DNA of 64,000 nucleotides from Pseudoalteromonas nigrifaciens (GCF_002221505.1 NZ_CP011036.1:2914001-2978000); one strand, 5' to 3'; shown: positions 37,599-46,475, numbered from the stretch's first letter. Program-made: numbers and translations. Notes: a model not told the origin generated them from the sequence alone.

Positions 37599-38192
37599 AT
37601 GCAAGACACAATTAAAGAAATTTTTACAGAAAGCATTCAGGTACAAATAGCAGCGGGTGAGGTATTACCCAGTGCATTAGAGTCAGCCGCTTTTACCATT
37701 GCTCAAAGCCTGATCAACGGCAATAAGCTTATTTGTTGCGGTACAGCTAACTGCCATATGCTTGCTCAACACATGGCAGGTGTTTTAGTTAATCATTATG
37801 AAACCGAGCGCCCTTGCCTGCCAGCTATTGCGTTATCGCAAGATAGTATTAACTTAGGGCAAAGTACTCAGGTTGACGATTACGACACGTTTGCTCGTCA
37901 AGTACGTGCCTTTGCTCAACAAGGTGACTTACTGCTGGCACTGGCTATTAATGGTAATGAAAAACAAATTATTTCAGCGGTAGAGGCGGCACTAACTAAG
38001 GATATGAAGGTCATAGTTATGGTTGGTGATGACGGCGGTGAGCTAGTTGGTTTACTTGGCCCTAATGATGTTGAGATTAGAACGCCTTCTAAACGCCCAA
38101 GCCGTATTATTGAGTCGCATTTAGTTAACTTACATTGTTTAAGTGAACTGGTTGATTTAACGCTTTTCCCGCAGGATGAAAATTATGTTTAA
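37599..38192 (+). CDS. diaA: DnaA initiator-associating protein DiaA
   Basis: SIS-domain protein (197 aa) that in E. coli forms tetramers binding DnaA and promotes timely replication initiation. The phosphosugar-isomerase fold is seen in LICCGTANCHMLAQHMAG and LLALAINGNEKQIISAVEAA; the C-terminal end VNLHCLSELVDLTLF is typical of the GmhA/DiaA group. GmhA (LPS heptose isomerase) is the main alternative, but the position between yraN and dolP favours DiaA. It overlaps the dolP start. Confidence 0.9.
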   Translation: MQDTIKEIFTESIQVQIAAGEVLPSALESAAFTIAQSLINGNKLICCGTANCHMLAQHMAGVLVNHYETERPCLPAIALSQDSINLGQSTQVDDYDTFARQVRAFAQQGDLLLALAINGNEKQIISAVEAALTKDMKVIVMVGDDGGELVGLLGPNDVEIRTPSKRPSRIIESHLVNLHCLSELVDLTLFPQDENYV

Positions 38193-38751
38193 ACGCTCCC
38201 TTATTATTTTAGGCACGGTTGTATTACTGCAAGGGTGTGCAGCCGCAGTGGTTGCTGGTACTGCTAGTGCAATAACAGCTGCAAACGATCGTCGCACAAT
38301 TGGCTCTCAGATCGATGACAGCAATATTGAAATAAAAGCTAGCATTGCAATTAGTGAAGTAGATCGCTTGCATAAATTTGCTCATATTAGCGCTGTAAGC
38401 GTTAATGGCATTGTTTTATTAGTTGGGCAAGTTGCCAATGAAGAAATGAAAAACGAAGCTAATAGAGCCATTGAGAGTGTTGCTGGCATTCGAAAAATAC
38501 ATAACCAAATTCGTATTGGTTCAAATATTGGGGTGACTACCCAAACTCATGACTCTTGGTTAACCTCAAAAGTAAAAGCACAGCTATTAACCGCTAAAAA
38601 TATTAGTAGTAATAATATTAAAGTAGTGACTGAAAATGCCGAAGTATTTTTGATGGGTTTAGTTTCTGACGCAGAAGCAGAGCAAGCAGTAAATATTGCG
38701 CGTAATGTATCGGGTGTTGAGCGCGTAATTAAAGTATTTGAATATTTGTAA
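38185..38751 (+). CDS. dolP: outer-membrane lipoprotein DolP (YraP), two BON domains
   Basis: 188 aa. The signal peptide ends in the lipobox LLQGC with Cys18. Two BON domains follow: about 45-110 (IKASIAISEVDRLHKFAHISAVSVNGIVLLVGQVANEE) and about 120-185 (WLTSKVKAQLLTAKNISSNNIKVVTENAEVFLMG). In E. coli DolP supports outer-membrane integrity and division-site amidase regulation. The start was set at the ATG at 38185, which has AGGA eight bases upstream inside diaA; an ATG at 38176 has no ribosome site. Confidence 0.93.
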   Translation: MFKRSLIILGTVVLLQGCAAAVVAGTASAITAANDRRTIGSQIDDSNIEIKASIAISEVDRLHKFAHISAVSVNGIVLLVGQVANEEMKNEANRAIESVAGIRKIHNQIRIGSNIGVTTQTHDSWLTSKVKAQLLTAKNISSNNIKVVTENAEVFLMGLVSDAEAEQAVNIARNVSGVERVIKVFEYL

Positions 38752-38778
38752 AGATAGCTGGTTCGAGGAATATAAAAG

Positions 38779-38806
38779 CCTTGTAGTTAACACTGCAAGG
38801 TTTTTT
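38779..38806 (+). terminator. terminator of the lpoA-dolP operon
   Basis: Stem CCTTGTAGT (38779-38787) pairs with ACTGCAAGG (38792-38800) with one G-T pair and a 4-nt loop, followed by T6. Confidence 0.85.
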
Positions 38807-38968
38807 ATACCGGTGGGAAAACCCGCCGTTACAACAATCAACCTTAACCCACGTCTCGCAGCCCACTCCCGCAAACTTTAAGGCATAAAGCCTTAAGCGA
38901 AACTTTGTGCTTGGCTTAATCTCTACCTAATACCTAATACCTAAAACCTTTTACTTTTATACAGACAT
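38807..38968. repeat. intergenic stretch with small inverted and direct repeats
   Basis: Between two terminators, with no gene. It holds a hairpin TTAAGGC/GCCTTAA around ATAAA near 38878-38898 and a threefold direct repeat of TAATACCTA-like units at about 38923-38947. Its C-rich left part differs from the AT-rich neighbours. It could be a dispersed intergenic repeat, but no second copy is present in this window. Confidence 0.4.
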
Positions 38969-38995
38969 AAAAAAACCGCTTATTAGCGGTTTTTC
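38969..38995. terminator. bidirectional terminator after sspB
   Basis: Stem AACCGCT/AGCGGTT around a 4-nt loop, flanked by A7 on the left and T5 on the right. On the minus strand it lies about 30 bp past the sspB stop. Confidence 0.85.
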
Positions 38996-39023
38996 TTTTA
39001 TCATTAACAGATTATAAAATGTA

Positions 39024-39461
39024 TTATTTTATAACACGTAAATGCGAACCTTTTTTCTTTTCAGGCTTTTCTGGTGGTGTTTCGTCAACATAATTTGCTG
39101 ATGAATCAACACTTTCAAAATCTGGAGCAAAGTCGTCTTCGTCCTCTAAAAACTCATCTGCTGTAAAGACCGTACCCTCGCCATTTTCACGCGCGTATAT
39201 TGCAAGTACAGCCCTTAAAGGCACATACACTTGCATTGGCTGACCACCAAACCGCGCGCTAAAGCTAAGTTGCTCATTATCTAACGAAAACTGGGTTACC
39301 GCTGAAGGACTTATGTTTAATACAATTTGTCCGTCTTGCACAAACTGTGTTGGCACTTGTACTGCAGGGTAATCAGCGTCAACCACTAAATGTGGCGTGC
39401 ATTCGTTATCAACAATCCAATCAAAAAAAGCGCGTAATAAATAAGGACGATTAGGCGTCAT
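39024..39461 (-). CDS. sspB: ClpXP adaptor SspB
   Basis: Delivers ssrA-tagged proteins to the ClpXP protease. The N-terminal domain (RPYLLRAFFDWIVDNECTPHLVVDA, then GQIVLNISPSAV and FSARFGG) binds the tag. The acidic, flexible middle leads to a C-terminal ClpX-binding tail SHLRVIK, matching the known LRVVK-type XB motif. Length 145 aa. The ATG shares one base with the sspA stop (TAATG). Confidence 0.96.
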   Translation of the reverse strand: MTPNRPYLLRAFFDWIVDNECTPHLVVDADYPAVQVPTQFVQDGQIVLNISPSAVTQFSLDNEQLSFSARFGGQPMQVYVPLRAVLAIYARENGEGTVFTADEFLEDEDDFAPDFESVDSSANYVDETPPEKPEKKKGSHLRVIK

Positions 39462-40087
39462 TATAAACGGATCTCACGCTCAGTTTCAGTTAAAGAAGCT
39501 TGGAATGATTCACGCTCAAATAAGCGGATCATATACTCTTTAAGCTCTTTAGAACCTGCACCGTTAAGCTCAATACCAAATTCAGGTAAACGCCATAATA
39601 GTGGAGCAAGGTAACAATCTACTAAGCTAAACTCTTCACTCATAAAGTAAGGTGCTTCGCTAAAGATTGCTGCAACCGCAAGCAATGCTTCTGTTAACTC
39701 TTTACGAGCTTGAGCAGCATCTGGTGCGTTGTTAGTGATTTTGTCAGCTAGGCTGTACCAATCAGTATCAATACGGTGCATCATTAAACGGCTACGGCCA
39801 CGCATTACCGGGTAAACAGGCATTAGTGGAGGATGAGGGAAACGTTCATCAAGGTATTCCATGATGATATTTGCCTGATATAAACCAAGCTCACGGTCAA
39901 TCAGTGTTGGCACTGTACCGTAAGGGTTAATTTCGTGAAGTGCCTCTGGCAGGTTATCTTTTTCAGCCAAATGAATATCTACACTTACACCTTTTTCAGC
40001 AAGTACAATGCGTACTTGGTGGCTATACATACAGTTAGCACCAGAAAAAAGGGTCATTACAGGGCGCTTATTGGCAGCTACGGCCAT
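39461..40087 (-). CDS. sspA: stringent starvation protein A (SspA)
   Basis: GST-fold, RNA-polymerase-associated protein important in stationary phase and acid tolerance. The N-terminal thioredoxin-like part (TLFSGANCMYSHQVRIVLAEKGV) and the block IIMEYLDERFPHPPLMPVYPV are near-identical to the family. I set the start at the ATG at 40087 because the sequence before it reads GGAGGT four bases away and MAVAANKR is the conserved N-terminus; an ATG 12 bases earlier overlaps that ribosome site. Length 208 aa. Confidence 0.97.
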   Translation of the reverse strand: MAVAANKRPVMTLFSGANCMYSHQVRIVLAEKGVSVDIHLAEKDNLPEALHEINPYGTVPTLIDRELGLYQANIIMEYLDERFPHPPLMPVYPVMRGRSRLMMHRIDTDWYSLADKITNNAPDAAQARKELTEALLAVAAIFSEAPYFMSEEFSLVDCYLAPLLWRLPEFGIELNGAGSKELKEYMIRLFERESFQASLTETEREIRL

Positions 40088-40114
40088 GCCTACCTCCATT
40101 AAATAACTAAAACA

Positions 40115-40140
40115 GCAATAGGGGCTTAAGCCCCTATTGC
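40115..40140 (-). terminator. terminator of petABC: 26-nt perfect palindrome
   Basis: GCAATAGGGGCTT joined to its exact complement forms a 13-bp stem with no unpaired bases. On the minus strand it is followed by TGTTTTAG and lies between petC and sspA, so it should end the petABC transcript before sspA. Confidence 0.75.
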
Positions 40141-40166
40141 AAAATTACCTTTAAACATGTTCAAAC

Positions 40167-40910
40167 TTAATGAACATCTCTCCAGTATTCTTTCTTAAGC
40201 ATAAATGCCAAGATAAATAGGATGAATAAAAACCCAATTACCTTAATACCTATTGCTTCTGACTCAAGACGTGAAGGTTCACCCACGTACTCAAGGAAGT
40301 TGGTTAAATCGCGAGCAGCTTGGTCGTATTCATCTACACTTAATTCACCTGAGCCATCAGTTTCAGTAGCAATAATTCTGGTCACAGTATGACCATTCAC
40401 TTCTACTTCTTCTGTAATAGCTGTTGGTAAGCCTTGTAGTTCTTGCAGAACATGCGGCATACCTACAGATGGAAACAATGTATTGTTTACGCCAAATGGA
40501 CGTGACTCATCTTTGTAGAACGATTTTAAATACGTATATATCCAATCAGAACCACGAACACGTGCAACGTTAGTTAAATCTGGTGGCGCAGCACCAAACC
40601 ACTTTTCAGCATCTTCTTTGGCCATCGCATTGGTAATATGGCTACCTACTTTTGAACCGTCAAAAATTAACTGTTCTGCGCCAATTTCCGTTGGAATACC
40701 GATATCACGAAAAGTACGTTCATAACGCTGGTATTGCATTTGATGACAAGCAACACAATAGTTCATGAACAATTTAGCACCGCGTTGCAACGAAGGCTGA
40801 TCTGTTAGGTCATTACCAGCATCTAATAATGCCACTGAAGGACCTGCAGCCATTGCCGGCAACACATTAATTGATAAAGCAAATAAACCAATAAGTAGCT
40901 TTTTCATCAT
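40167..40910 (-). CDS. petC: ubiquinol--cytochrome c reductase, cytochrome c1
   Basis: Haem c subunit of the bc1 complex, passing electrons from the Rieske centre to soluble cytochrome c in the periplasm. The signal peptide (ending AMA) precedes the haem motif CVACH at residues 52-56. The FGAAPPDLTNVARVRG block is typical, and a C-terminal membrane anchor (IGIKVIGFLFILFILAFML) ends the protein. Length 247 aa, the short proteobacterial type. It overlaps petB by four bases (ATGA). Confidence 0.97.
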   Translation of the reverse strand: MMKKLLIGLFALSINVLPAMAAGPSVALLDAGNDLTDQPSLQRGAKLFMNYCVACHQMQYQRYERTFRDIGIPTEIGAEQLIFDGSKVGSHITNAMAKEDAEKWFGAAPPDLTNVARVRGSDWIYTYLKSFYKDESRPFGVNNTLFPSVGMPHVLQELQGLPTAITEEVEVNGHTVTRIIATETDGSGELSVDEYDQAARDLTNFLEYVGEPSRLESEAIGIKVIGFLFILFILAFMLKKEYWRDVH

Positions 40911-42172
40911 TTCAGTAACCTCTCAGGCAATGGCTTAGTTTTTTCATTCTTACTGTATACAAATAACAGTACGAAGAACATAAAGTAAGTCACAGTACAT
41001 ATCTGCGAAACAATTGTTTTCATGTCAGTTTGTGGTGTTGCACCAACCCAACCTAAAAGAACAAAAGTAACAACAAAGCCTGCAATGTTCCATTTGTGGA
41101 AACCACAACGGTAACGAACTGAGCGAACTGAACCACGATCTATCCAAGGTAATAACGCAAGCACTACAATAGATGCACCCATTGCTGCAACACCCATTAA
41201 CTTATCAGGGATCGCACGTAAGATTGCATAAAATGGCGTAAAGTACCAAACTGGAAAAATATGCTCTGGTGTTTTCAGCGGGTTAGCCGCTTCAAAGTTT
41301 GGCGCTTCTAAAAAGAAACCACCCATGGCTGGCATAAAGAACACCACCCAACAGAACAATATTAAGAAACCAACCACACCCACAATATCTTTTACTGTGT
41401 AATAAGGGTGGAACGGGATCGCATCAAGAATATCTTTTTTATCAGTATAATATTCATGGAACTTAAACTTAGGTTTATCTTCTTCAGCTACCGTACCTTT
41501 TTTACGCTTGTTATCTACGCCTTCAGGGTTATTTGACCCTACTTCATGTAGTGCAACTATGTGTAAAAATACTAAAATCACGATAACTAATGGTAAAGCA
41601 ATAACATGCAATGCAAAGAAGCGGTTAAGCGTTGCACCCGATATTACGTAATCACCACGGATCCAAAGTGTTAAATCATCACCTATAACCGGAATTGCTC
41701 CAAATAGTGAAATGATTACCTGTGCACCCCAGAATGACATTTGCCCCCATGGTAATAAATACCCCATGAATGCTTCGGCCATTAGCGCTAAGAAAATAAA
41801 CATACCAAATACCCACAGCAATTCCCGTGGTTTTTGGTAAGAGCCGTAGATCATGCCACGGAACATATGTAAATATACAACGATGAAAAACGCTGATGCA
41901 CCGGTTGAGTGTAAATAACGTAATAACCAGCCATAATCAACATCACGCATGATGTATTCAACTGATGCAAACGCCCCCTCAGCAGAAGGTACATAGTTCA
42001 TAGTTAACCAAATTCCTGTAAGAATTTGGTTAACTAGTACTAACATAGCTAGTGAGCCAAAGAAGTACCAAAAGTTAAAGTTTTTAGGTGCTGGGTACTG
42101 TGCAATATGCATGTTCCAGACACGTGTCAATGGTATACGGTCGTCTAGCCAACCAATAATCTTACCAAACAT
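40907..42172 (-). CDS. petB: ubiquinol--cytochrome c reductase, cytochrome b
   Basis: Membrane core of the bc1 complex, with the two haem b sites and both quinone sites. Eight or nine membrane helices; GASAFFIVVYLHMFRGMIYGSY and FFALHVIALPLVIVILVFLHIVALHEVGSNNP hold the paired haem-ligand histidines. PVWYFTPFYAILRAIP contains the quinol-site PxWY motif. Length 421 aa. It shares a base with the petA stop (TAATG). Confidence 0.98.
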   Translation of the reverse strand: MFGKIIGWLDDRIPLTRVWNMHIAQYPAPKNFNFWYFFGSLAMLVLVNQILTGIWLTMNYVPSAEGAFASVEYIMRDVDYGWLLRYLHSTGASAFFIVVYLHMFRGMIYGSYQKPRELLWVFGMFIFLALMAEAFMGYLLPWGQMSFWGAQVIISLFGAIPVIGDDLTLWIRGDYVISGATLNRFFALHVIALPLVIVILVFLHIVALHEVGSNNPEGVDNKRKKGTVAEEDKPKFKFHEYYTDKKDILDAIPFHPYYTVKDIVGVVGFLILFCWVVFFMPAMGGFFLEAPNFEAANPLKTPEHIFPVWYFTPFYAILRAIPDKLMGVAAMGASIVVLALLPWIDRGSVRSVRYRCGFHKWNIAGFVVTFVLLGWVGATPQTDMKTIVSQICTVTYFMFFVLLFVYSKNEKTKPLPERLLK

Positions 42173-42762
42173 TAGGCCACTCCTTGTTCTTCGCCCACTA
42201 ATATAGTGGTTTCATCAAGAAAAGTGTATGGTGGTATTTCTAGGTTTAATGGTGCAGGTACCGATTGGAATACACGGCCAGCCATATCAAACTTAGAACC
42301 ATGACATGGACAGTAAAAACCGTCGTCAGTCCCTTCCACTTTTTCACCAAAGCCACCTTGTAAAAAGCTAGGTGAACATCCTAAATGAGTACAAATACCT
42401 ACAGCCAAAAATATTTCTGGACGCAATGAACGGTAATCATTTGTTGATGATTCTAATTGTTGTGGCTCTTGCGAATGCGGGTCACGAAGTTGATCTTCAT
42501 GTCCTTTCATTTGCTCAAGCATTTTTGGGGTCCGTGATACAACCCATACAGGTTTACCACGCCACTCGACACGTATTAATTGTCCTGGCTCAAGTTTGCT
42601 TATGTCTACTTCTACAGGCGCACCCGCAGATTTAGCTCGCTCACTTGGATTCCAAGACGCAATAAAAGGAACAGCAGCCCCAGCCGCACCAACACCACCA
42701 ACAACAGAGGTAGCTATGGTTAAAAAGCGACGTCGGCCATTGTCTACAGGCGCATTGCTCAT
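42172..42762 (-). CDS. petA: ubiquinol--cytochrome c reductase, Rieske iron-sulfur subunit
   Basis: Carries the high-potential 2Fe-2S cluster of the bc1 complex. The N-terminus has a twin-arginine signal (GRRRFLT) running into the membrane anchor (ATSVVGGVGAAGAAVPFIASW). Cluster ligands are in CTHLGC (Cys124, His126, with Cys129) and CPCHGS (Cys151, Cys153, His154). Length 196 aa. First gene of petABC; GGAGATAAG precedes the ATG. Confidence 0.98.
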   Translation of the reverse strand: MSNAPVDNGRRRFLTIATSVVGGVGAAGAAVPFIASWNPSERAKSAGAPVEVDISKLEPGQLIRVEWRGKPVWVVSRTPKMLEQMKGHEDQLRDPHSQEPQQLESSTNDYRSLRPEIFLAVGICTHLGCSPSFLQGGFGEKVEGTDDGFYCPCHGSKFDMAGRVFQSVPAPLNLEIPPYTFLDETTILVGEEQGVA

Positions 42763-43240
42763 CCACTTATCTCCACTATGATTCTCAACACTTGCTATAT
42801 TGAGAACATCAGTTACAGCAGGTTAATTTTTTTGAATTATAAAATAGAAACGATCATATTTAAATCCTTGTTTAAAACAAGGTTACTCACAGCCCCATGC
42901 TCGAATAATCCTGACTTGCTCAAAAAATAGATTAAGTTAGCTCGAGTATGAAGCCGAATGACTATCATATCGCTTCTGTAAAAATAATATACTGACTCAG
43001 GTCAACCTCACCAAAACAAGCAGTAACAACTGCATTTGCTAGGGCTAAACCTGCTCACATTATTTGCCAGCCAATTGTAGCAAAAAAATTCACCAATTAA
43101 CTGATGGATTTAAACTAATTACGATAATTATTTAACTTTTTTAGTATTCACTGAGTGTTTTTTTACTTTTGCTCATTAAACACGCTGAGTTTATCAATTA
43201 CCTATCGTCAAAGTTACCATTTATTATGTCGCGAAAAACA
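42763..43240. other. intergenic region upstream of petABC
   Basis: About 480 bp without a gene, between petA and the rpsI terminator. It must hold the petABC promoter, which I could not fix. Two inverted repeats stand out: TTCTCAA/TTGAGAA at 42782-42788 and 42800-42806, about 20 bp before the petA start, and CCTTGTTT/AAACAAGG at 42866-42882. No open frame with a ribosome site was seen. Confidence 0.5.
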
Positions 43241-43266
43241 AAAAACCCAGCATAAGCTGGGTTTTT
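43241..43266 (-). terminator. terminator of rplM-rpsI
   Basis: An 11-bp perfect stem (AAAAACCCAGC with its complement) around ATAA lies about 20 bp past the rpsI stop. The A/T arms give a T-run on either strand. Confidence 0.9.
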
Positions 43267-43287
43267 GAATTCTTGATAACGTAAATA

Positions 43288-43677
43288 TTAACGTTTTGAG
43301 AACTGTGGACGCTTACGCGCTTTCTTAAGACCCACTTTCTTACGTTCAACTTTACGTGCATCACGAGTTACGAAACCTGCTTTACGAAGTTGTGGACGTA
43401 GTGACTCGTCAAACTCCATAAGTGCACGAGTAATACCGTGACGGATTGCACCAGCTTGACCAGTTGTACCACCACCAGAAACGGTGATGTGAAGATCAAA
43501 CTTTTCAGTCATATCAACAAGCTCTAGAGCTTGATGAACAACCATACGTGCTGTTTCGCGACCAAAGTACTCTTCTAAAGAGCGCTTGTTGATTACGATG
43601 TTACCAGTACCTGGGCGTAAGAACACGCGAGCACTAGAACTTTTACGACGACCTGTACCGTAGTATTGATTTGCCAT
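43288..43677 (-). CDS. rpsI: 30S ribosomal protein uS9
   Basis: Small-subunit protein whose C-terminal tail reaches the P-site tRNA. The sequence starts [19 protein letters not shown] and ends in the basic tail [18 protein letters not shown]. 129 aa, full length. It is 11 bp after rplM, the standard rplM-rpsI operon. Confidence 0.99.
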
Positions 43678-43688
43678 GATGGTGCTCC

Positions 43689-44117
43689 TTAAATGTCTAG
43701 AACCTGAGGCTGTTGTGCAGCATGGTTATGCTCAGTACCTGTGTAAACTTTAAGTTTACGGTACATAGCGCGGCCTAAAGGACCACGTGGCAACATGCCT
43801 TTAACAGCTTTTTCGATGATCATTTCAGGCTTTGCAGCTTGAAGTTTATCAAAAGTAGTAGACTTAAGACCACCTGGAAAACCAGAGTGTGAATAGTACA
43901 CTTTGTTTTTGAATTTGTTACCAGTTACAGTAACTTTTTCAGCGTTGATAACGATGATATAATCACCAGTATCTACGTGCGGTGTATATTCAACTTTATG
44001 CTTACCGCGTAGGCGGAGAGCGATTTCAGTAGCGATGCGACCTAAAGTTTTACCTTCAGCGTCAACTACGTACCAGTCACGTTTTACTGTTTCTGGTTTA
44101 GCAACAAACGTTTTCAT
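43689..44117 (-). CDS. rplM: 50S ribosomal protein uL13
   Basis: Early-assembling large-subunit protein. Family blocks include [40 protein letters not shown] and [18 protein letters not shown]. 142 aa, the same length as E. coli. First gene of rplM-rpsI. Confidence 0.99.
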
Positions 44118-44432
44118 TTATAAAAATCCAATGTTTTTCAATTAAAACCACAAGTAGTTAATATTAACTACTGCTCTAAGTTTGCTATAACCCCTTCGAG
44201 TTTTAGACTTTTGCGCCGCTCACAAGTGGCTAGACTATATGAAGGCATAGAACGCAACGTGGCAGGAGCGGGAGTATATCAGCACTTTTATTGCATTACT
44301 ACCGGCGGGTTGTTTTTTCCACAAATTTTTTAACTGCTAGGCACTTTATATTAAAGAGACCTTCGCTGTGTATTGGGCTCTAGCATTGAGCCCTTTCCTC
44401 AAAAGAGTAAATTAGCCCTAAGACGCTAACTT
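44118..44432. other. intergenic region upstream of rplM
   Basis: 315 bp between zapE and rplM. It contains the rplM promoter and leader, whose elements I could not fix with confidence (minus-strand TATACT complement at 44274-44279 is one -10 candidate). A GGGCTC/GAGCCC hairpin with a 7-nt loop lies at 44375-44393; it has no T-run, so terminator function is uncertain. Confidence 0.45.
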
Positions 44433-45521
44433 TTATGCTAAATGCTCTTTCGCTAAATACTCTAGCGACTGCATTTCTTGTAAGCGACTTATGCAGCGTT
44501 TAAACTCAAAGCTTAAATTACCTTGAGTATAGAGCTCTGTAATGGGTTTTTCTGCCGAAATTATTAAAGTCACGTGGCGTTCGTAAAATTCATCTACTAA
44601 TGCAATAAAGCGTCTTGCTGCGTCGTCATTCACTTGCCCAAATTGTTTTACGTTAGACAAAATAACTGTGTTATATAAACGGCTAATTTCCATGTAATCT
44701 ACTTGGCTACGCGCGGTTTCACATAATTCGCTAAACTCAAACATTACAACACAATCAGATACTTTACGGGTTTTAATCATGCGCCCTTCAATTTCAATGG
44801 CGGTATTAGATTTACCCTGTTCGTGTGATAACTTATCAAAGTATTCAAATAGGTTTTTATCGGCTTGCTCATCGAGTGGGCTGTGAAATATCTCTGCCTG
44901 CTCTAAAGTTCTTAGCCTGTAATCTATGCCCGAATCGACATTTACTATTTCTGTATTTGCATTAACAAGCGCAATCGCGGGCAAAAAGCGCGCGCGCTGT
45001 AAGCCATTTCGATACAACTCATCGGGAATAATATTCGACGTAGCAACTAACACTATGCCACGAGCAAACAGTGCTTCCATTAAGCCACCGAGTAACATAG
45101 CATCGGTAATGTCTTGAACGTAAAATTCATCAAAACAAATTATATCGGTTTCGGCTTTAAAAATATCAGCTACTATTTCTAGTGGATTTTCTTTTTTATT
45201 TAATTTTTTAAGCTCGTCATGTACTCGGTGCATAAAGCGGTGAAAATGCACGCGCATTTTACGCTGCCCCGGTAGTGCTTCATAAAAGGTATCAACTAAA
45301 TACGTTTTACCACGCCCTACTCCGCCCCAAAAATACAAACCTTTTATAGGTGCAGGCTCTGTTTTATTAAATAGCTTTGCAAAAAAACCGGTAGGTTGCG
45401 GTTTTGCTTGAGTTAAATCATCATATAAGCGCTGTAAATGACGTACAGCATTTTCTTGTGCTGCGTCGTATACAAAGTCATCACGCTTGAGGTCTTGCTG
45501 GTATGTTTGCCAAGGAGTCAT
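44433..45521 (-). CDS. zapE: cell division ATPase ZapE
   Basis: AFG1-like AAA+ ATPase that acts on the Z ring in E. coli under stress and at constriction. The Walker A loop is GGVGRGKT (residues 66-73), followed by FHRFMHRVHDEL, the Walker B-like IICFDEFYVQDITDAMLL, and the sensor block VLVATSNIIPDELYRNGLQRARFLP. 362 aa. It lies next to rplM and divergent from zapG, as in E. coli. Confidence 0.95.
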   Translation of the reverse strand: MTPWQTYQQDLKRDDFVYDAAQENAVRHLQRLYDDLTQAKPQPTGFFAKLFNKTEPAPIKGLYFWGGVGRGKTYLVDTFYEALPGQRKMRVHFHRFMHRVHDELKKLNKKENPLEIVADIFKAETDIICFDEFYVQDITDAMLLGGLMEALFARGIVLVATSNIIPDELYRNGLQRARFLPAIALVNANTEIVNVDSGIDYRLRTLEQAEIFHSPLDEQADKNLFEYFDKLSHEQGKSNTAIEIEGRMIKTRKVSDCVVMFEFSELCETARSQVDYMEISRLYNTVILSNVKQFGQVNDDAARRFIALVDEFYERHVTLIISAEKPITELYTQGNLSFEFKRCISRLQEMQSLEYLAKEHLA

Positions 45522-45646
45522 ATCTATTTACAGTTAAAACGCAGTTTAATTTACAAAGCATATTAACACGCATCATTAGTCAGGGTATATTAGACTTAGT
45601 TTGATTTAAGATATTCGTTAGTTATTTTCCCAAAGAGGTGATATTT

Positions 45647-46081
45647 ATGGGTACATTTACATGGGTCGGTTTAGTTATTATTGTTGCTATAGCCGCATTT
45701 TTCATCGGTGCATTTGTCACTAAAAAACAGTTCAAGCATGATGAATTAGAAGAGCAGGTTGAACAAGCAAAAAATACGCTAGAGCAATATCGACAAGATG
45801 TAGCTGATCACTTAGCAAATACTGGTAAGTTAGTAACTAAAATGAAAGACAATTACGATCAGTTACTTAGCCATGTTGAAGAAACTAATCAGTTGTTACT
45901 AGAGGACAGAAATAAAGCACCTGCTGAACCTTTTTTCTCTAAAGAGATGACTGAGCAGTTACAAGCTTCACTTAAAGAGCGCCGCTCAGATCGCTCTAAC
46001 GCCGATGCACAGCCGGCTGATTACGTATCGGGTGAGTCTGGTTTGTTTGCTGGCGAAGCAAAATCTTCAACAGCATCTTGA
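45647..46081 (+). CDS. zapG: ZapG (YhcB, DUF1043) envelope protein
   Basis: 144 aa inner-membrane protein with one N-terminal membrane helix (FTWVGLVIIVAIAAFFIGAFV) followed by a long coiled-coil (KHDELEEQVEQAKNTLEQYRQDVADHLANTGKLVTKM) and a low-complexity tail. In E. coli YhcB/ZapG links division, envelope growth and LPS homeostasis. The start was set at the ATG at 45647, with AGAGGTG upstream; a GTG nine bases earlier overlaps that site. Confidence 0.93.
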   Translation: MGTFTWVGLVIIVAIAAFFIGAFVTKKQFKHDELEEQVEQAKNTLEQYRQDVADHLANTGKLVTKMKDNYDQLLSHVEETNQLLLEDRNKAPAEPFFSKEMTEQLQASLKERRSDRSNADAQPADYVSGESGLFAGEAKSSTAS

Positions 46082-46135
46082 TGAACTTTTTTTCAACCCC
46101 ATAGTCTTTAGATATAACAGCTTTGTTGTTTTAAA

Positions 46136-46399
46136 GGGCCTGTTTTTCTTTCGAGGTTGAATTTGCAGCAGTATGTTTGATTTTTAGGCAAGGCAGAGCC
46201 TGTGCCATGTGGTTATTTCACATAAACAGGCGATAACGCAGCATAAATAACAAACATGCGCTGCCCTTGGGTTCGTCCTAGGGGGAATTTACTCATTGTT
46301 GCTCGGTTTTTACTTAGCCCACTAGGTTACAAATCTCGCGCCGCGATTAAACCCCCCTCTAGATAGAACAAATTACAATCCTGAAAGGTCAACAGGCCC
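46136..46399. mobile_element. MITE-like non-coding element, 264 bp
   Basis: Ends form imperfect terminal inverted repeats of about 24 bp: GGGCCTGTT at 46136-46144 and its complement at 46391-46399, with partial matching inward (CTTTC, TTG). It is flanked by a 4-bp direct repeat TAAA (46132-46135 and 46400-46403), as expected for target duplication. No transposase is inside; the interior shows small hairpins (for example ATGTG/CACAT near 46199-46215). It sits between zapG and its terminator. A non-autonomous transposon is inferred; its partner IS is unknown. Confidence 0.6.
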
Positions 46400-46410
46400 T
46401 AAATAAACCG

Positions 46411-46442
46411 AAAAGGGCTGCTTTTAAAGTAGCCCTTTTTGT
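46411..46442 (+). terminator. terminator between zapG and degQ
   Basis: Stem AAAAGGGCT (46411-46419) pairs with AGCCCTTTT (46431-46439) around an 11-nt loop, followed by more T residues. The MITE-like element lies immediately upstream. Confidence 0.85.
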
Positions 46443-46475
46443 TTTCGCTTATCCTAAGTGGAGTAAACCCTGACT

